Shown: one piece after another, positions 49,504 to 58,133 of the stretch
Layout: each line of letters begins with the position of its first letter
Numbering within the stretch: position 1 is the first letter of the stretch
Origin: JARYGU01 sp033795365
Lineage (GTDB): Bacteria; Pseudomonadota; Alphaproteobacteria; Rhizobiales; Rhizobiaceae
Length of the DNA: 64,000 nucleotides
Direction of reading: 5' to 3'
NCBI GenBank assembly: GCA_033795365.1
Contig: JARYGU010000017.1
Span: 1-64,000 of the forward strand
Program-made: the position numbers and the translations under genes
The notes under the pieces: generated by a model
The model's database searches: none
The model's input: only the letters and a program-made list of their open reading frames with translations
Told to the model about the DNA's origin: nothing

Positions 49504-50631
49504 TTACACGTTCGCCCTGCGGGTCAGGACCGCGGAGACGGGCTTGTGGTCGCTCGTGCGCTGCCGTTTCGGCAGCGTCGCGTTGATGCGGTCGTGTATG
49601 GCGTGCTCCACCAGGCCCGATCCGGCGTCGAAACGCGGAAACTGCCCGTCATCGACCAGCCGCTGCGTGAACAGGATGTGGTCCAGCAGGATGCGCGGGT
49701 CCCGCTCCGGATCGATCGGGTCGTCGCCGTCGAGGAAATAGCTCCAGCGCAGCTCCTCGGAAAAGTCGAACAGCGCATGGTTGAGGAAGCGCCGGGCGAA
49801 GAAGACGTCACCCTGGATGTTGCTGATGAGGTCGAAGAACAGGAAGCGCCGCTCCAGGAGCTCCTTGCCCGGCCCGTCGTTCAGGTCGCCGAGGACGATG
49901 ATCGCCGGCTCCGGCTCCTTCTCGAACATCGCGTCGATATAGTTGCGGATATGGACGGCTTCCGTCGTCAGCTGGATGCGGTCGTTGACCGCCTCGTCCA
50001 CGAATTCCGGCCTGAGCTCTCCCGCCGCTTCGTCGACGAAAGGATCGTTGCGCTGGGCATAGGTGTTGAGCTTGCTTTTGAGATGCGCGCCGATGATCTC
50101 GACCCGCTTTCCGTCGATATCCGGCAGGATCAGCGTCTGGGGGTGGCGCCAGTGGCCGTGGAAGTGCTTGACCGTCTTGCCCCATTCGTAGACGGCCCAT
50201 TTGCCGTCGTCCCGCTCCCGGTCGTCGGCGTCCATGAACCGTTCGCGGGCGAACGCGTCGAAGATGCGCGGATCGAGAAGATGCGCCCCCTCGGCAAGCC
50301 GCGACTTGACGAGGAACCAGATCCACTGCGCGCCGGTGGTGCCGTTGCCCTGCATCTTGTAGAGCTTGGCGAGCGCCTTGCGCGGATCGTCCGGCTGGGC
50401 GGCCAGCGCCTCGTCGGTTCCCTCGATGACGGGAACGACATAGTCTCCGCCGAGCGCGCCCCGGCAGAATTCCCGAAGTGCGGCCAGGTCCGGCGTGCAT
50501 TCCGAGATGCAGAGCACGTCGGGATCGATCTCCCGGATCTCCCTGACGATATGGGGAAGCCGCACGGCACCGCTGCCCCCGGAACTGATGACGCTGCTGA
50601 AATGCTCGATATTCCAGGTCGTTATCTTCAT
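49504..50631 (-). CDS. Endonuclease/exonuclease/phosphatase-family protein
   Basis: A 375-aa Mg-dependent hydrolase of the EEP superfamily. Metal and catalytic motifs are KITTWNIEHF, DPDVLCISECTPD, VEIIGAHLKSK, IIVLGDLNDGPGK, LLDHILFTQ and TSDHKPVSA, all in the expected order. It has no signal peptide. The substrate (nucleic acid or phosphoester) cannot be inferred. Confidence 0.88.
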   Translation of the reverse strand: MKITTWNIEHFSSVISSGGSGAVRLPHIVREIREIDPDVLCISECTPDLAALREFCRGALGGDYVVPVIEGTDEALAAQPDDPRKALAKLYKMQGNGTTGAQWIWFLVKSRLAEGAHLLDPRIFDAFARERFMDADDRERDDGKWAVYEWGKTVKHFHGHWRHPQTLILPDIDGKRVEIIGAHLKSKLNTYAQRNDPFVDEAAGELRPEFVDEAVNDRIQLTTEAVHIRNYIDAMFEKEPEPAIIVLGDLNDGPGKELLERRFLFFDLISNIQGDVFFARRFLNHALFDFSEELRWSYFLDGDDPIDPERDPRILLDHILFTQRLVDDGQFPRFDAGSGLVEHAIHDRINATLPKRQRTSDHKPVSAVLTRRANV

Positions 50632-50758
50632 GCCCGTCCCCCGCGTGAAGATGAAAGCGCGATATATATTGCGCGCAAGACACGATCATGGCGATCGTTC
50701 TTGATGATTGGATGACTGCGGACGATCCGGCTGCGCCGGGCTTTCGCTCGACGCTCTT

Positions 50759-51535
50759 TCAGCCTTTCACAGCTATAATGAACAGCCGCGGGAAGCGCAG
50801 GAGCACCCGTCCGTCCGCCGTCTTCGCATAGGCCGCGTCCAGCCGCTGCCGGTAGGCTTCGAGGAAGCCGGCATGTTCTTCCTCCGGCATCTTCGCCAGA
50901 TAGGGGCGGATGCCGGTGCCCTTCACCCATTCGACGATCGCGGCGGCGTCGGCCATCGGATGGTTGTAGATGGTGTGCCAGACGTCGACCTTCGCCGCTT
51001 TCGGCGAAAGCGCGTCGAAATAGCCGATCGGCCTCGGCAGCGGCGGGCGCGCCGGATGGTTTTCGGCGAAGAAACGCGACCAGCGCGGGTCCTGCGTCGC
51101 CGCATCCATTTCGACATGGTTCGGCTCGCCGCGATTGTCCGGCATCTGGATCGCCAGAACGCCGCCCGGTTTCAGATGGTCCATCAGCCGCGAAAGCACG
51201 GCCACATGGTCCGGAACCCACTGGAAAACGGCATTGGCGAAAAGCAGCACCGCCGGCTCCGGCGGCGTCCAGTCGGTGAGGTCGCCCTGATGGAAACGCT
51301 GTTCGGGAAGTCTTTTGCGGGCGGCGTCGAGCATGTCGGCGTCGCTGTCGACGCCCGCGACGGTGTGGCCGGGAAAGCGCCCGACCAGCAGTTCGGTCGA
51401 GTTGCCCGGCCCGCAGCCGAGATCGTAGACCTCTCCTTCCGGCAATTCCGGCACCTGCGCCAGCAGGTCGCGCGCCGCGCGCGTGCGCTCGTCCTCGAAT
51501 TTCACATATTGTTCGGCGGACCAGGCCATCGGCAT
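50759..51535 (-). CDS. tam: Trans-aconitate 2-methyltransferase
   Basis: A 258-aa SAM-dependent methyltransferase that methylates trans-aconitate, an inhibitor of aconitase. The SAM-binding motif VYDLGCGPGNSTELL, then DVDSDADMLDAA-like acidic loop (here GVDSDADMLDAARKR), LFANAVFQWVPDH, and YFDALSPKAAKVDVWHTIYN match Tam. The 5' end contains two Met choices (MPMAW). It begins 4 bp after the haloacid dehalogenase stop; the genes are probably co-transcribed. Confidence 0.9.
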   Translation of the reverse strand: MPMAWSAEQYVKFEDERTRAARDLLAQVPELPEGEVYDLGCGPGNSTELLVGRFPGHTVAGVDSDADMLDAARKRLPEQRFHQGDLTDWTPPEPAVLLFANAVFQWVPDHVAVLSRLMDHLKPGGVLAIQMPDNRGEPNHVEMDAATQDPRWSRFFAENHPARPPLPRPIGYFDALSPKAAKVDVWHTIYNHPMADAAAIVEWVKGTGIRPYLAKMPEEEHAGFLEAYRQRLDAAYAKTADGRVLLRFPRLFIIAVKG

Positions 51536-51539
51536 TTTC

Positions 51540-52193
51540 CTATTCGAGGCTTTCGAGGGAGGGCAGGATCAGCGACGGGCCGAGATCGGGATATTCGTCC
51601 GGCATGCCGGCGCGGTTGATCCAGACGGTGCGAAAGCCGAATTTCGCGGCCCCCGCCACGTCCCAGCGGTTGGACGACTGGAAGGAGACCGCCTGCGGAT
51701 AAAGCCGGTAGCGGGTGGTGACGAGATCGTAAACGGCGGGCGCCGTCTTGTAGGTCTTGAGCGTGTCGACGGAGAAGACGTCGTCGATCACCGTGTCGAG
51801 CGCTGCATTGGAGACCGCGGAGGCGAGCATTTCCGGCGATCCGTTGGAAAGGATCGCCACGCGCGCGCCCTTTGCCTTCAGCCCCTTCAGGACCGACGGG
51901 ACCTCCGGATAGCAGTCGAGCCTCCAGTAGGCCTCGAGCAGTTTCGCGCGCAGCGCCGGATCGACCGACGGAAAGCGCTGGAAGGTATAGTCGAGCGCTT
52001 CCTCGGTCAGCTTCCAGAAGTCGCGATAGGCCCCCATCAGCGCCAGCGTCCAGGAATATTCGAGCTGCTTTGCCCGCCACATCTCGGAAAACCGCTGATA
52101 ATCCGGCCCGGCATCGCCCGCATGCCGGCGCACCGCCGCATGCACGTCGAACAGCGTGCCATAGGCGTCGAAGACATAGGCTGCATGAGACAT
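51540..52193 (-). CDS. L-2-haloacid dehalogenase (haloacid dehalogenase type II)
   Basis: A 217-aa HAD-superfamily enzyme. The nucleophile motif is YVFDAYGTLFDVHAAV (first Asp about residue 9), followed by LSNGSPEML, the Lys in TLKTYKTAPAVYDLV, and SFQSSNRWDVAGAAKFGF with the catalytic Asp. This set is specific to L-2-haloacid dehalogenases. It is cytosolic and is followed by tam. Confidence 0.9.
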   Translation of the reverse strand: MSHAAYVFDAYGTLFDVHAAVRRHAGDAGPDYQRFSEMWRAKQLEYSWTLALMGAYRDFWKLTEEALDYTFQRFPSVDPALRAKLLEAYWRLDCYPEVPSVLKGLKAKGARVAILSNGSPEMLASAVSNAALDTVIDDVFSVDTLKTYKTAPAVYDLVTTRYRLYPQAVSFQSSNRWDVAGAAKFGFRTVWINRAGMPDEYPDLGPSLILPSLESLE

Positions 52194-52334
52194 CTGACCG
52201 AATCCCTCCCCGGAAACGTTCTATGCGAGACTTTCACGGTCCCGCCGCATGATGTCAATTTTTTGTGCGGTGCACAATGAGGACGATGGGATATCGCACG
52301 GTACAATACCCGCCCTCACGTCTCTTGCGGGTTC

Positions 52335-53177
52335 TCAGGAAGAGCCGTCTTTCTCCTCTTGGCGACCTTGCTGCGACCAGCGCTCTGCGACCTCCGGCAA
52401 GGAAGGCATGACTTCCGGCTCAGCGGTCGCCTTTCTGAATTGGATACCTTCAGCGCCGAGCTCCGTCACTTCGACAGGCACGCCGCCCGTATCGACAGCG
52501 AGAAGGCCGACGATGTCGGCGGGTGCTGCGCGCATATAGGCTTCCGCACGGTCCAGGGCTTCGACCAGTTTTTCCCTGATAACGGCTGCCGTGAAATCGC
52601 TGGGCAATCCCTTTACGGCCTCATAATCTTCCGTCGGGATCGACAAGCCCCTTCGGCGGATTTCGTCAATAATCCTTGCCGGCGAATAGTGCGGCGGCTT
52701 GCCGGCCGCAGCCATGACGACGGCACCGAGCGGGCAGAGGTTCTGGTCTATCATCACGAGATCGACATGGTCCCTGGGCTTGGTCCTTGATGAGGCCGCG
52801 AGAACCTTGTTGACGGCCAGGTCTGCGACATGCAGCCTCGCGCCCCATTCGTCATCCCGGATAAGCGGAAAATAGCGCGTTCGCGACTCGCTCATCCATT
52901 GAATGAGCGTGCTTTCCTGCGCGGCGGACACTTCGGCTTCGACGCATCCGTAGATATTGACGTCGATGCGAACCTGAAATCCGTCCTTCTTCAGGGTTTC
53001 GATGTCGCGGCCGGCGGTCGGTCCGATCTCTTCGTCGGTATCGTGGAAGATATCCATGTCGTCGGACATGCGTGGCCAGTTCATGTTTAGGACGAGCCCG
53101 CCGGCCATATAACTGCTTTCGGAGCGGTTCTTCGCGATCGACGCCATGATCTGCTTCTGAAGGCGGGTGAGGGCCAC
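52335..53177 (-). CDS. Nucleotidyltransferase-fold protein (AbiEii/MNT-like)
   Basis: A 280-aa protein with a nucleotidyltransferase motif: SSYMAGGLVLNMNWPRMSDD then MDIFHDTDEE (GG and S-D-D-x-D around residues 26-42), plus a conserved ARLHVADLAVNKVLAASSRT and RDHVDLVMI further on. These are the features of AbiEii-type toxins and minimal nucleotidyltransferases. The start is GTG 53177, with GGAG 9 nt upstream. It follows a 111-aa gene by 3 bp, so the pair is a two-gene unit. The partner is not a recognisable AbiEi. Confidence 0.75.
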   Translation of the reverse strand: MALTRLQKQIMASIAKNRSESSYMAGGLVLNMNWPRMSDDMDIFHDTDEEIGPTAGRDIETLKKDGFQVRIDVNIYGCVEAEVSAAQESTLIQWMSESRTRYFPLIRDDEWGARLHVADLAVNKVLAASSRTKPRDHVDLVMIDQNLCPLGAVVMAAAGKPPHYSPARIIDEIRRRGLSIPTEDYEAVKGLPSDFTAAVIREKLVEALDRAEAYMRAAPADIVGLLAVDTGGVPVEVTELGAEGIQFRKATAEPEVMPSLPEVAERWSQQGRQEEKDGSS

Positions 53178-53180
53178 GGC

Positions 53181-53516
53181 TCAGTTCTCCGCATCGTTCA
53201 GCAGGCGCCGGCCGAGGGCGAAGGCGCGCGCGTCGCCGCGCTCGATCAACGCTTTCGCGACAACTCTGGATTTCTGGTAGACGTCGTCGAGACGGTCGAG
53301 GTCGATGTTGTCGAGGATGCGAGCGCCGTAGCGCTCCAACGCCATGTCGATCTGCTGCTGCAGCTGTTCCTTCCTTTGCCGATGGTCGGCCCGCATTCCG
53401 GCGGCAAGGGAAACGATGTCGTCACGGCGGCCTGCGGGCACCAGGACCTCGACCCGCACGAGATCGGAGGCTCCGCCGCTTTTCCGGTATCTTTCAATCC
53501 TGTCGCGCACGCCCAT
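53181..53516 (-). CDS. Putative partner of nucleotidyltransferase (antitoxin candidate)
   Basis: A 111-aa basic protein: VRDRIERYRKSGGASDLVRV, then EVLVPAGRRDDIVSLAAGMR and a helical region RKEQLQQQIDMALERYGARI, ending RDVYQKSRVVAKALIERG-like. The strand VRVEVLVP followed by a helix is reminiscent of a ribbon-helix-helix DNA-binding protein, and the C-terminal helices could bind a partner. I do not recognise a defined family. It is the first gene of the pair with the nucleotidyltransferase, gap 3 bp. Confidence 0.6.
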   Translation of the reverse strand: MGVRDRIERYRKSGGASDLVRVEVLVPAGRRDDIVSLAAGMRADHRQRKEQLQQQIDMALERYGARILDNIDLDRLDDVYQKSRVVAKALIERGDARAFALGRRLLNDAEN

Positions 53517-53590
53517 GGAATTCTCCCAAGACCGGCAGCAGGATAGGCGTATCCCGGATACGCGTCAACGCCGCGCTGATGAGCGCACCC

Positions 53591-54631
53591 TCAGAACCGC
53601 GTAATCACGCTGATGCCGAGGTCCGTCGCGCCGTCCATGGCCATCAGCGCGGGCACGGCATCGTCCAGACTGATATGGCGGCGGATCAGTTTTTCGGGCG
53701 CAAGCTTTCCCTCTTCCATCATCTTCAGCATCGCGTCGTAGCGCCAGGCCTGCATGCCGTGGCTGCCGTAGATTTCGAGCTCGTGGCCGATCACCTGAGC
53801 CATCGGGATCTGCGGTGCCGCATGCTCGCCGAGCATCAGGCCGACCTGCACATGGCGGCCGCGCCGCCTGAGGTTGCGGATCGAGTTGAAGCAGGTGACC
53901 GGCGAGCCGAGCGCGTCGATCGAGACATGCGCGCCGCCGCCGGTGATGTCGCGCACAGCCTCCGTGACGTCGGCCACCGTCTTCGCGTTGACCGCCGCCA
54001 CCGCGCCCATCTCGCGGGCGAAGGCGAGCTTGTCCTCGGAGATGTCGATGGCGATCGGATTGGCGCCGAGCGCTGCGGCGATCATGATCGCGGACAGGCC
54101 GACGCCGCCGCAGCCATGCACCGCCACCCATTCGCCGCCCTTGACCCGCGCCTGGTCCGCGACGGCGCGAAACGAGGTGGCGAAGCGGCAGCCGAGGCTG
54201 GCGGCGGTGGCGAAATCGAGGCTTTCCGGCAGATGCACGAGATTGTGGTCGGCATAGTCGAGCGCGACATATTCGGCGAACGAGCCCCAGTGGGTGAAGC
54301 CCGGCTGGAACTGCGCCTCGCAGACCTGGCTGTTTCCCGACCGGCATTCGCCGCAATGGCCGCAGCCCGACACGAAGGGCACGGTCACCCGGTCGCCCGC
54401 CTTGAAGCGTTTCACCGCCGGACCGGCCGCGACCACCGTTCCGGCGAATTCGTGGCCGGGCACATGCGGCAGGCTGATGTCGGGGTCATGGCCCATCCAG
54501 CCGTGCCAGTCGCTGCGGCAGAGCCCCGTCGCCTCGATCTTCACCACCACGCCGCCCTCGGGCGGCGTCGGATCCGCGAGCGTGCGGATTTCCGGCCGGG
54601 CGCCGAAGGCTTCGTAATACATGGCTTTCAT
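53591..54631 (-). CDS. Zinc-dependent alcohol dehydrogenase
   Basis: A 346-aa zinc-containing medium-chain dehydrogenase. The catalytic zinc ligands are in GLCRSDWHGW and GHEFAGTVV, and the structural zinc Cys cluster is CGHCGECRSGNSQVC. The NAD(P)-binding motif is VAVHGCGGVGLSAIMIAAAL. The substrate is unknown. The start at 54631 (MKAMYYEAFG) is chosen because the upstream frame has no homology. It stands alone. Confidence 0.9.
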   Translation of the reverse strand: MKAMYYEAFGARPEIRTLADPTPPEGGVVVKIEATGLCRSDWHGWMGHDPDISLPHVPGHEFAGTVVAAGPAVKRFKAGDRVTVPFVSGCGHCGECRSGNSQVCEAQFQPGFTHWGSFAEYVALDYADHNLVHLPESLDFATAASLGCRFATSFRAVADQARVKGGEWVAVHGCGGVGLSAIMIAAALGANPIAIDISEDKLAFAREMGAVAAVNAKTVADVTEAVRDITGGGAHVSIDALGSPVTCFNSIRNLRRRGRHVQVGLMLGEHAAPQIPMAQVIGHELEIYGSHGMQAWRYDAMLKMMEEGKLAPEKLIRRHISLDDAVPALMAMDGATDLGISVITRF

Positions 54632-54867
54632 CGCGGCACCTTTCCTGACCTCTTCCCATGATGACATGCGCCGTCGCCCGGCAGAAGCGCAGCGCCTATA
54701 AATTTTCGTGATAGGTGCATTCGCAAGCCGTTGTTTCGGCGAAAAGAACTTGCGCGGAAGCGCTTGCGCCGGAGCCGAAATTGCGAAGTCGGCGAGCGCC
54801 GGCTTTTCTCCTTGACCCCGGCTGCGGCGGCGGCTTGACTGCCCGCCAGCCAAAGGAGACTCGGACC

Positions 54868-55755
54868 ATGACCGTCAGCACCGCCGCGCGCACCGCCACC
54901 TGGACCTTCGTCGATGGGCAATGGCATTCCGGCAATCCGCCGCTGATCGGCCCCACCTCGCATGCCATGTGGCTCGGCTCGACCGTATTCGACGGCGGGC
55001 GCTGGTTCGACGGCATCGCGCCCGATCTCGACCTGCACTGCCGGCGCGTCAACCGCTCCGCGCTCGCCATGGGCATGAAGGCCCTGAAGAGTGCGGAGGA
55101 GATCGAGGCGCTGGCGCTGGAGGGCGCGAAGAAATTCGACGGCCGCACCGCGATCTACGTCAAGCCGATGTACTGGTGCGAGCACGGCTCGCAGACCAGC
55201 GTCGTCGCGCCCGATCCGGAATCGACCCGCTTCGCGCTCTGCCTCTTCGAGGCGCCGATGAACACGGCGAAGCCGATGACGCTGACGCTCTCTCCCTTCC
55301 GCCGCCCGACGCCCGAATGCGCGGTGACGGATGCCAAGGCCGGCTGCCTCTATCCCAACAATGCCCGCATGCTGATCGAGGCGAGGAACCGCGGCTTCGA
55401 CAACGCGCTGGTGCGCGACATGAACGGCAACGTTGCCGAGACCGCGTCCTCCAACGTCTTCCTGGTGAAGGACGGCGTCGTCTTCACGCCCGCCGCCAAC
55501 CGCACCTTCCTTGCCGGCATCACCCGCTCGCGCGTCATCGGGCTGCTCGAACAGGCCGGCTTCGAGGTGCGTCAGGCAACGCTCGGCGTCGAGGATTTCA
55601 TGGGCGCCGACGAGATCTTCACCTCCGGCAACTATTCCAAGATCGTTCCCGTCGTGAAGCTCGACGAGCGCGACCTGCAGGAGGGGCCGGTCGCCCGCAA
55701 GGCGCTCGACCTCTACATGGACTGGGCCTATTCCGGCCGCGCCAGCGAGGAATAG
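54868..55755 (+). CDS. Branched-chain aminotransferase-like protein (class IV)
   Basis: A 295-aa PLP-dependent class IV aminotransferase. Motifs are AMWLGSTVFDGGRWFDG, the PLP-Lys in TDAKAGCLYPNNARML, ETASSNVFLVKDG, and the C-terminal DEIFTSGNYSKIVPVVKL. The set fits IlvE/Dat relatives; the exact substrate (branched-chain amino acid, D-amino acid or other) is not fixed. AAGGAG precedes the ATG at 54868. Confidence 0.88.
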   Translation: MTVSTAARTATWTFVDGQWHSGNPPLIGPTSHAMWLGSTVFDGGRWFDGIAPDLDLHCRRVNRSALAMGMKALKSAEEIEALALEGAKKFDGRTAIYVKPMYWCEHGSQTSVVAPDPESTRFALCLFEAPMNTAKPMTLTLSPFRRPTPECAVTDAKAGCLYPNNARMLIEARNRGFDNALVRDMNGNVAETASSNVFLVKDGVVFTPAANRTFLAGITRSRVIGLLEQAGFEVRQATLGVEDFMGADEIFTSGNYSKIVPVVKLDERDLQEGPVARKALDLYMDWAYSGRASEE

Positions 55756-55772
55756 CGAACGCTTCCGCGCGG

Positions 55773-56174
55773 CTATTCCTGCCCGGATTCGTCCATCGTC
55801 TTGTTGTCGCCGGCGGCGTTACGTCGTTCGAGGATCGCCTCGCGCTCCTCGTTTGTCAGGATGTGGATATATTCCGTGCTGACCGGCGGCGATACCTCCG
55901 CCGTCTTCCCTTGCTTGTCGTAGACGCAGACATAGACGATGCGGGTCTTCGCCTCCGGCGAGAGCCCTTCGATGAGCGCGAGCCCGTAGCTCTCGGTTCC
56001 CGTCGGCTCGACGAAGATCGTCGGGCTCGCGAGCTTTTCCGGTACAGCGGCGGCGCAGGTCTTCTCCACGTCCGCGCGGAATTCCTCCCAGGCTTCGGGC
56101 GTCGCCGCGAGGACGGCGGCCGGCAGCAGGGCAGCGAGCGCGGCAAGGGGGAGGGCGAGGCGGTCTGGGCTCAT
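55773..56174 (-). CDS. Hypothetical exported protein
   Basis: A 133-aa protein with a signal peptide (LALPLAALAALLPAAVLAAT) and a mature part with PEAWEEFRADVEKTCAAAVP, then a strand-rich segment TESYGLALIEGLSPEAKTRI and VYVCVYDKQGKTAEVSPPVS. Two Cys residues could form a disulfide. I do not recognise the family. GGAG precedes the ATG at 56174. It is convergent with the aminotransferase and divergent from sodB. Confidence 0.75.
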   Translation of the reverse strand: MSPDRLALPLAALAALLPAAVLAATPEAWEEFRADVEKTCAAAVPEKLASPTIFVEPTGTESYGLALIEGLSPEAKTRIVYVCVYDKQGKTAEVSPPVSTEYIHILTNEEREAILERRNAAGDNKTMDESGQE

Positions 56175-56429
56175 CGGGGCTCCTTTCGGCTGGATCATCG
56201 GCTGCGCGGCATGTCCGCGAAGGACGCGGCAACGCTTTGAAATCGCGCAGTCGCGAATTGAAAACGGCGCTGTGGCGGTTCCATGGCGAGCGCGCGGGGG
56301 CAGGGAAGGATTTTGCCGCTTGCGCGAAAATTTTGGCATGGGACCGGTTGCCTGTCCCGGTTGCCGCCCCTATGTTCCGGCTCACGGATTTCGTTGACAA
56401 AAATTCGTCCGCCTAGAGGAGATACCAAC

Positions 56430-57032
56430 ATGGCTTTCGAACTCCCGCCGCTTCCCTACGATTACGACGCGCTTGCTCCCTTCATGTCGAAGGAGACGCT
56501 CGAATTCCACCACGACAAGCACCATAAGGCCTATGTCGACAACGGCAACAAGCTTGCCGAGGAAGCCGGTCTGGCGAACCTTTCGCTGGAGGAAATCGTC
56601 AAGAAGTCCTACGGCACCAACCAGGGCCTCTTCAACAATGCCGGCCAGCACTACAACCACGTCCATTTCTGGAAGTGGATGAAGAAGGGCGGCGGCGGCA
56701 AGAGCCTGCCGGGCGCGCTGCAGAAGGCGATCGACAGCGATCTCGGCGGCTACGACAAGTTCCGCTCCGATTTCATCGCCGCCGGCACCACGCAGTTCGG
56801 CTCCGGCTGGGCCTGGCTCTCCGTCAAGAACGGCAAGCTGGAAATCTCCAAGACCCCGAACGGCGAGAACCCGCTCGTCCACGGCGGCACCCCGATCCTC
56901 GGCGTCGACGTTTGGGAACACTCCTATTACATCGACTACCGCAACGCGCGTCCGAAGTACCTCGAAGCCTTCGTCGACAGCCTCGTCAACTGGGACTACG
57001 TCCTGGAACGCTACGAGGCAGCCGCGAAGTAA
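56430..57032 (+). CDS. sodB: Superoxide dismutase (Fe/Mn)
   Basis: A 200-aa superoxide dismutase. Metal ligands are His27 in LEFHHDKHHKAYVDN, His in AGQHYNHVHFWKWM, and Asp/His in GVDVWEHSYYIDYRNARPKY. The residues around the second shell (Gln in TTQFGSGWAWL) suit an Fe- or cambialistic enzyme. GAGGAG lies 8 nt before the ATG. T-rich sequence (57041-57049) after the stop may be part of a terminator. Confidence 0.95.
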   Translation: MAFELPPLPYDYDALAPFMSKETLEFHHDKHHKAYVDNGNKLAEEAGLANLSLEEIVKKSYGTNQGLFNNAGQHYNHVHFWKWMKKGGGGKSLPGALQKAIDSDLGGYDKFRSDFIAAGTTQFGSGWAWLSVKNGKLEISKTPNGENPLVHGGTPILGVDVWEHSYYIDYRNARPKYLEAFVDSLVNWDYVLERYEAAAK

Positions 57033-57129
57033 GCGGTCGGCTTTTTTTACCGCTTTCGTCCGATCCCGGTCCGAAAGGCAGGTATGGAAATTGCAGGAGG
57101 CTCCGGCTCGACCGGGGCCTCTTCTTGTT

Positions 57130-58062
57130 TCATGCGGGCGGGAGCCGTCCTGCGCCGGACGGGGCTGCGGGACGTCGCACCGTCTGTCCGGCGAACTTGC
57201 GGGCGCCCGCGACGCACAGGATGACGGCGACGGTTACGGCGAACATCAGCGGCGTGACGGCTTCGTTCAGCAGGGTCGCCGCCAGCGCCAGGCCGAAGAA
57301 GGGCTGCAGCAGTTGCAGCTGGCCGACCGTGGCGATGCCGCCCTGCGCGAGGCCCCGGTACCAGAACACGAAACCGATCAGCATGCTGAAGAGCGAGACA
57401 TAGGCAAGGCCGAGCAGGGCGGGAGCCTCGATGCCGGCGAAGCTTGCGGGCATGGTGCAGACCGCCGCTACCGTCATGACCGGCAGGGAGAGCACCAGCG
57501 CCCAGGAAATAACCTGCCATCCCCCGAGCGTGCGGGAGAGCTTCGCGCCCTCGGCATAGCCGAGCCCGCAGACGATGACCGCGGCCATCATCAGCGCATC
57601 TCCGGCAGGTGACGCCGTCAGCCCCTGCGCCAATGCGAAACCGGCGACCAGGGCGCTTCCGAGCACCGAAAACAGCCAGAATACCGGCTTCGGCCGCTCG
57701 CCCCCTCGGATCACGCCGAAAATGGCGGTCGCCAAAGGCAGCAAGCCGATGAAGACGATGGAATGGGCCGAGGTCACATGCTGCAGCGCCAGGGCGGTCA
57801 GCAACGGGAATCCGACCACTACGCCCAGGGCGACGACCGCCAGCGATACGATGTCGCGCGCGGCCGGACGCTTCTCCTTGAAGAGGAGGAGCAGCGCCAG
57901 CGCCAGGAGCCCGGCGATCGCCGCCCGCGCGACGGTGAGGAACACCGGGTCGAACTGCATCACCGCCACGCGCGTGGCAGGCAGCGATCCGCTGAAGATC
58001 ACCACGCCGATAAAACCATTGATCCAGCCGGCTGCCGTGCGGTCCATGAGGCACTCCATCAT
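57130..58062 (-). CDS. EamA/DMT-family transporter
   Basis: A 310-aa ten-helix transporter of the drug/metabolite family with duplicated EamA repeats (FIGVVIFSGSLPATRVAVMQ, AHSIVFIGLLPLATAIFGVI and the second half with GGIATVGQLQLLQPFFGLAL). It starts at tandem Met codons 58062/58059. It is divergent from a MocR-type regulator, which probably controls it. Confidence 0.9.
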   Translation of the reverse strand: MMECLMDRTAAGWINGFIGVVIFSGSLPATRVAVMQFDPVFLTVARAAIAGLLALALLLLFKEKRPAARDIVSLAVVALGVVVGFPLLTALALQHVTSAHSIVFIGLLPLATAIFGVIRGGERPKPVFWLFSVLGSALVAGFALAQGLTASPAGDALMMAAVIVCGLGYAEGAKLSRTLGGWQVISWALVLSLPVMTVAAVCTMPASFAGIEAPALLGLAYVSLFSMLIGFVFWYRGLAQGGIATVGQLQLLQPFFGLALAATLLNEAVTPLMFAVTVAVILCVAGARKFAGQTVRRPAAPSGAGRLPPA

Positions 58063-58133
58063 TGAAGCAGCCCTTATCGGCCCCGGCCGGTGGCCTTGCC
58101 AGTCACAGTCTGATACGGTTTCGGTAAACTGTT

